A stretch of 64,000 bases of DNA from Auanema rhodensis. Taxonomy: Eukaryota > Nematoda > Chromadorea > Rhabditida > Rhabditidae. The stretch is from contig OZ059894.1 of assembly GCA_964057225.1 (NCBI GenBank), forward strand, positions 7,512,131 to 7,576,130, read 5' to 3'. The translations under genes were made by a program, and so were the position numbers. The stretch's first letter is position 1. Each line of letters starts with the position of its first letter. The notes under the pieces were generated by a model. The model worked only from the letters and a program-made list of their open reading frames with translations. It did not search any database and had not been told where the DNA came from. This document shows, in pieces, positions 64,000 through 64,000 of this stretch.

Positions 64000-64000
64000 A

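Larger units (their letters stand above)
58155..64000 (+). mobile_element. Element E: B-like LTR retrotransposon, cut by the right window edge
   Basis: LTR, tRNA-Gln primer site, leader with the antisense gene, gag and env are present; pol lies beyond the window. Protein similarity to B is high across gag and env (long identical runs), while LTR and leader have diverged. Confidence 0.9.

Overview
The window looks like animal DNA, most likely from a nematode (inference). It is AT-rich and holds LTR retrotransposons of the Ty3/gypsy type. Its best-supported spliced gene has introns of 44 and 51 bp with T-rich acceptors, and one element carries repeated extended GATA sites (ACTGATAA). No ordinary single-copy host protein gene was recognised. 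A species cannot be named from the sequence alone.

The backbone is a head-to-tail array of tRNA-Pro(TGG) genes, all on the + strand: 94 full-length copies (four of them degenerate) and one truncated copy between 1451 and 58141. Starts are spaced 252/253, 375 or 497 bp apart, that is 253 + k x 122. The 122-bp module looks like a 253-bp tRNA unit that lost its tRNA by deletion. Blocks of several units recur as higher-order repeats. One unequal crossover duplicated about 12.8 kb (32614-45434 and 45435-57880).

Five LTR-element insertions interrupt the array; two of them appear twice because of the duplication. A (1-1226) is only the 3' end of an element. B (2235-13751) is complete: its two LTRs appear identical, it has a 4-bp target duplication, and one 2938-codon open frame runs Gag - envelope-like glycoprotein - protease - reverse transcriptase - RNase H - integrase. 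C (34993-39145, copy 47439-51591) is a non-autonomous element with hairpin-rich LTRs, a broken Gag-like frame and a 200-aa protein of unknown function. D (40683-44310, copy 53129-56756, minus orientation) is an internally deleted relative of B. E (58155 to the window end) is a B-like element with a broken Gag frame.

Most striking: (1) the envelope sits between Gag and Pol in one frame, bracketed by a signal peptide and a transmembrane segment, and its C-terminal part resembles gB-like (class III) fusogens; (2) D and E carry a two-exon gene antisense to the element, with intron position and phase conserved although the proteins have diverged; (3) the tRNA-Pro array itself, which has served as landing ground for several LTR families.

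Expected working of B: transcription from the 5' LTR, priming by tRNA-Gln, and translation of a polyprotein. Signal peptidase, furin-like proteases and the element's own protease would separate Gag, the surface glycoprotein and the Pol enzymes. This is inferred from motifs and has not been shown.
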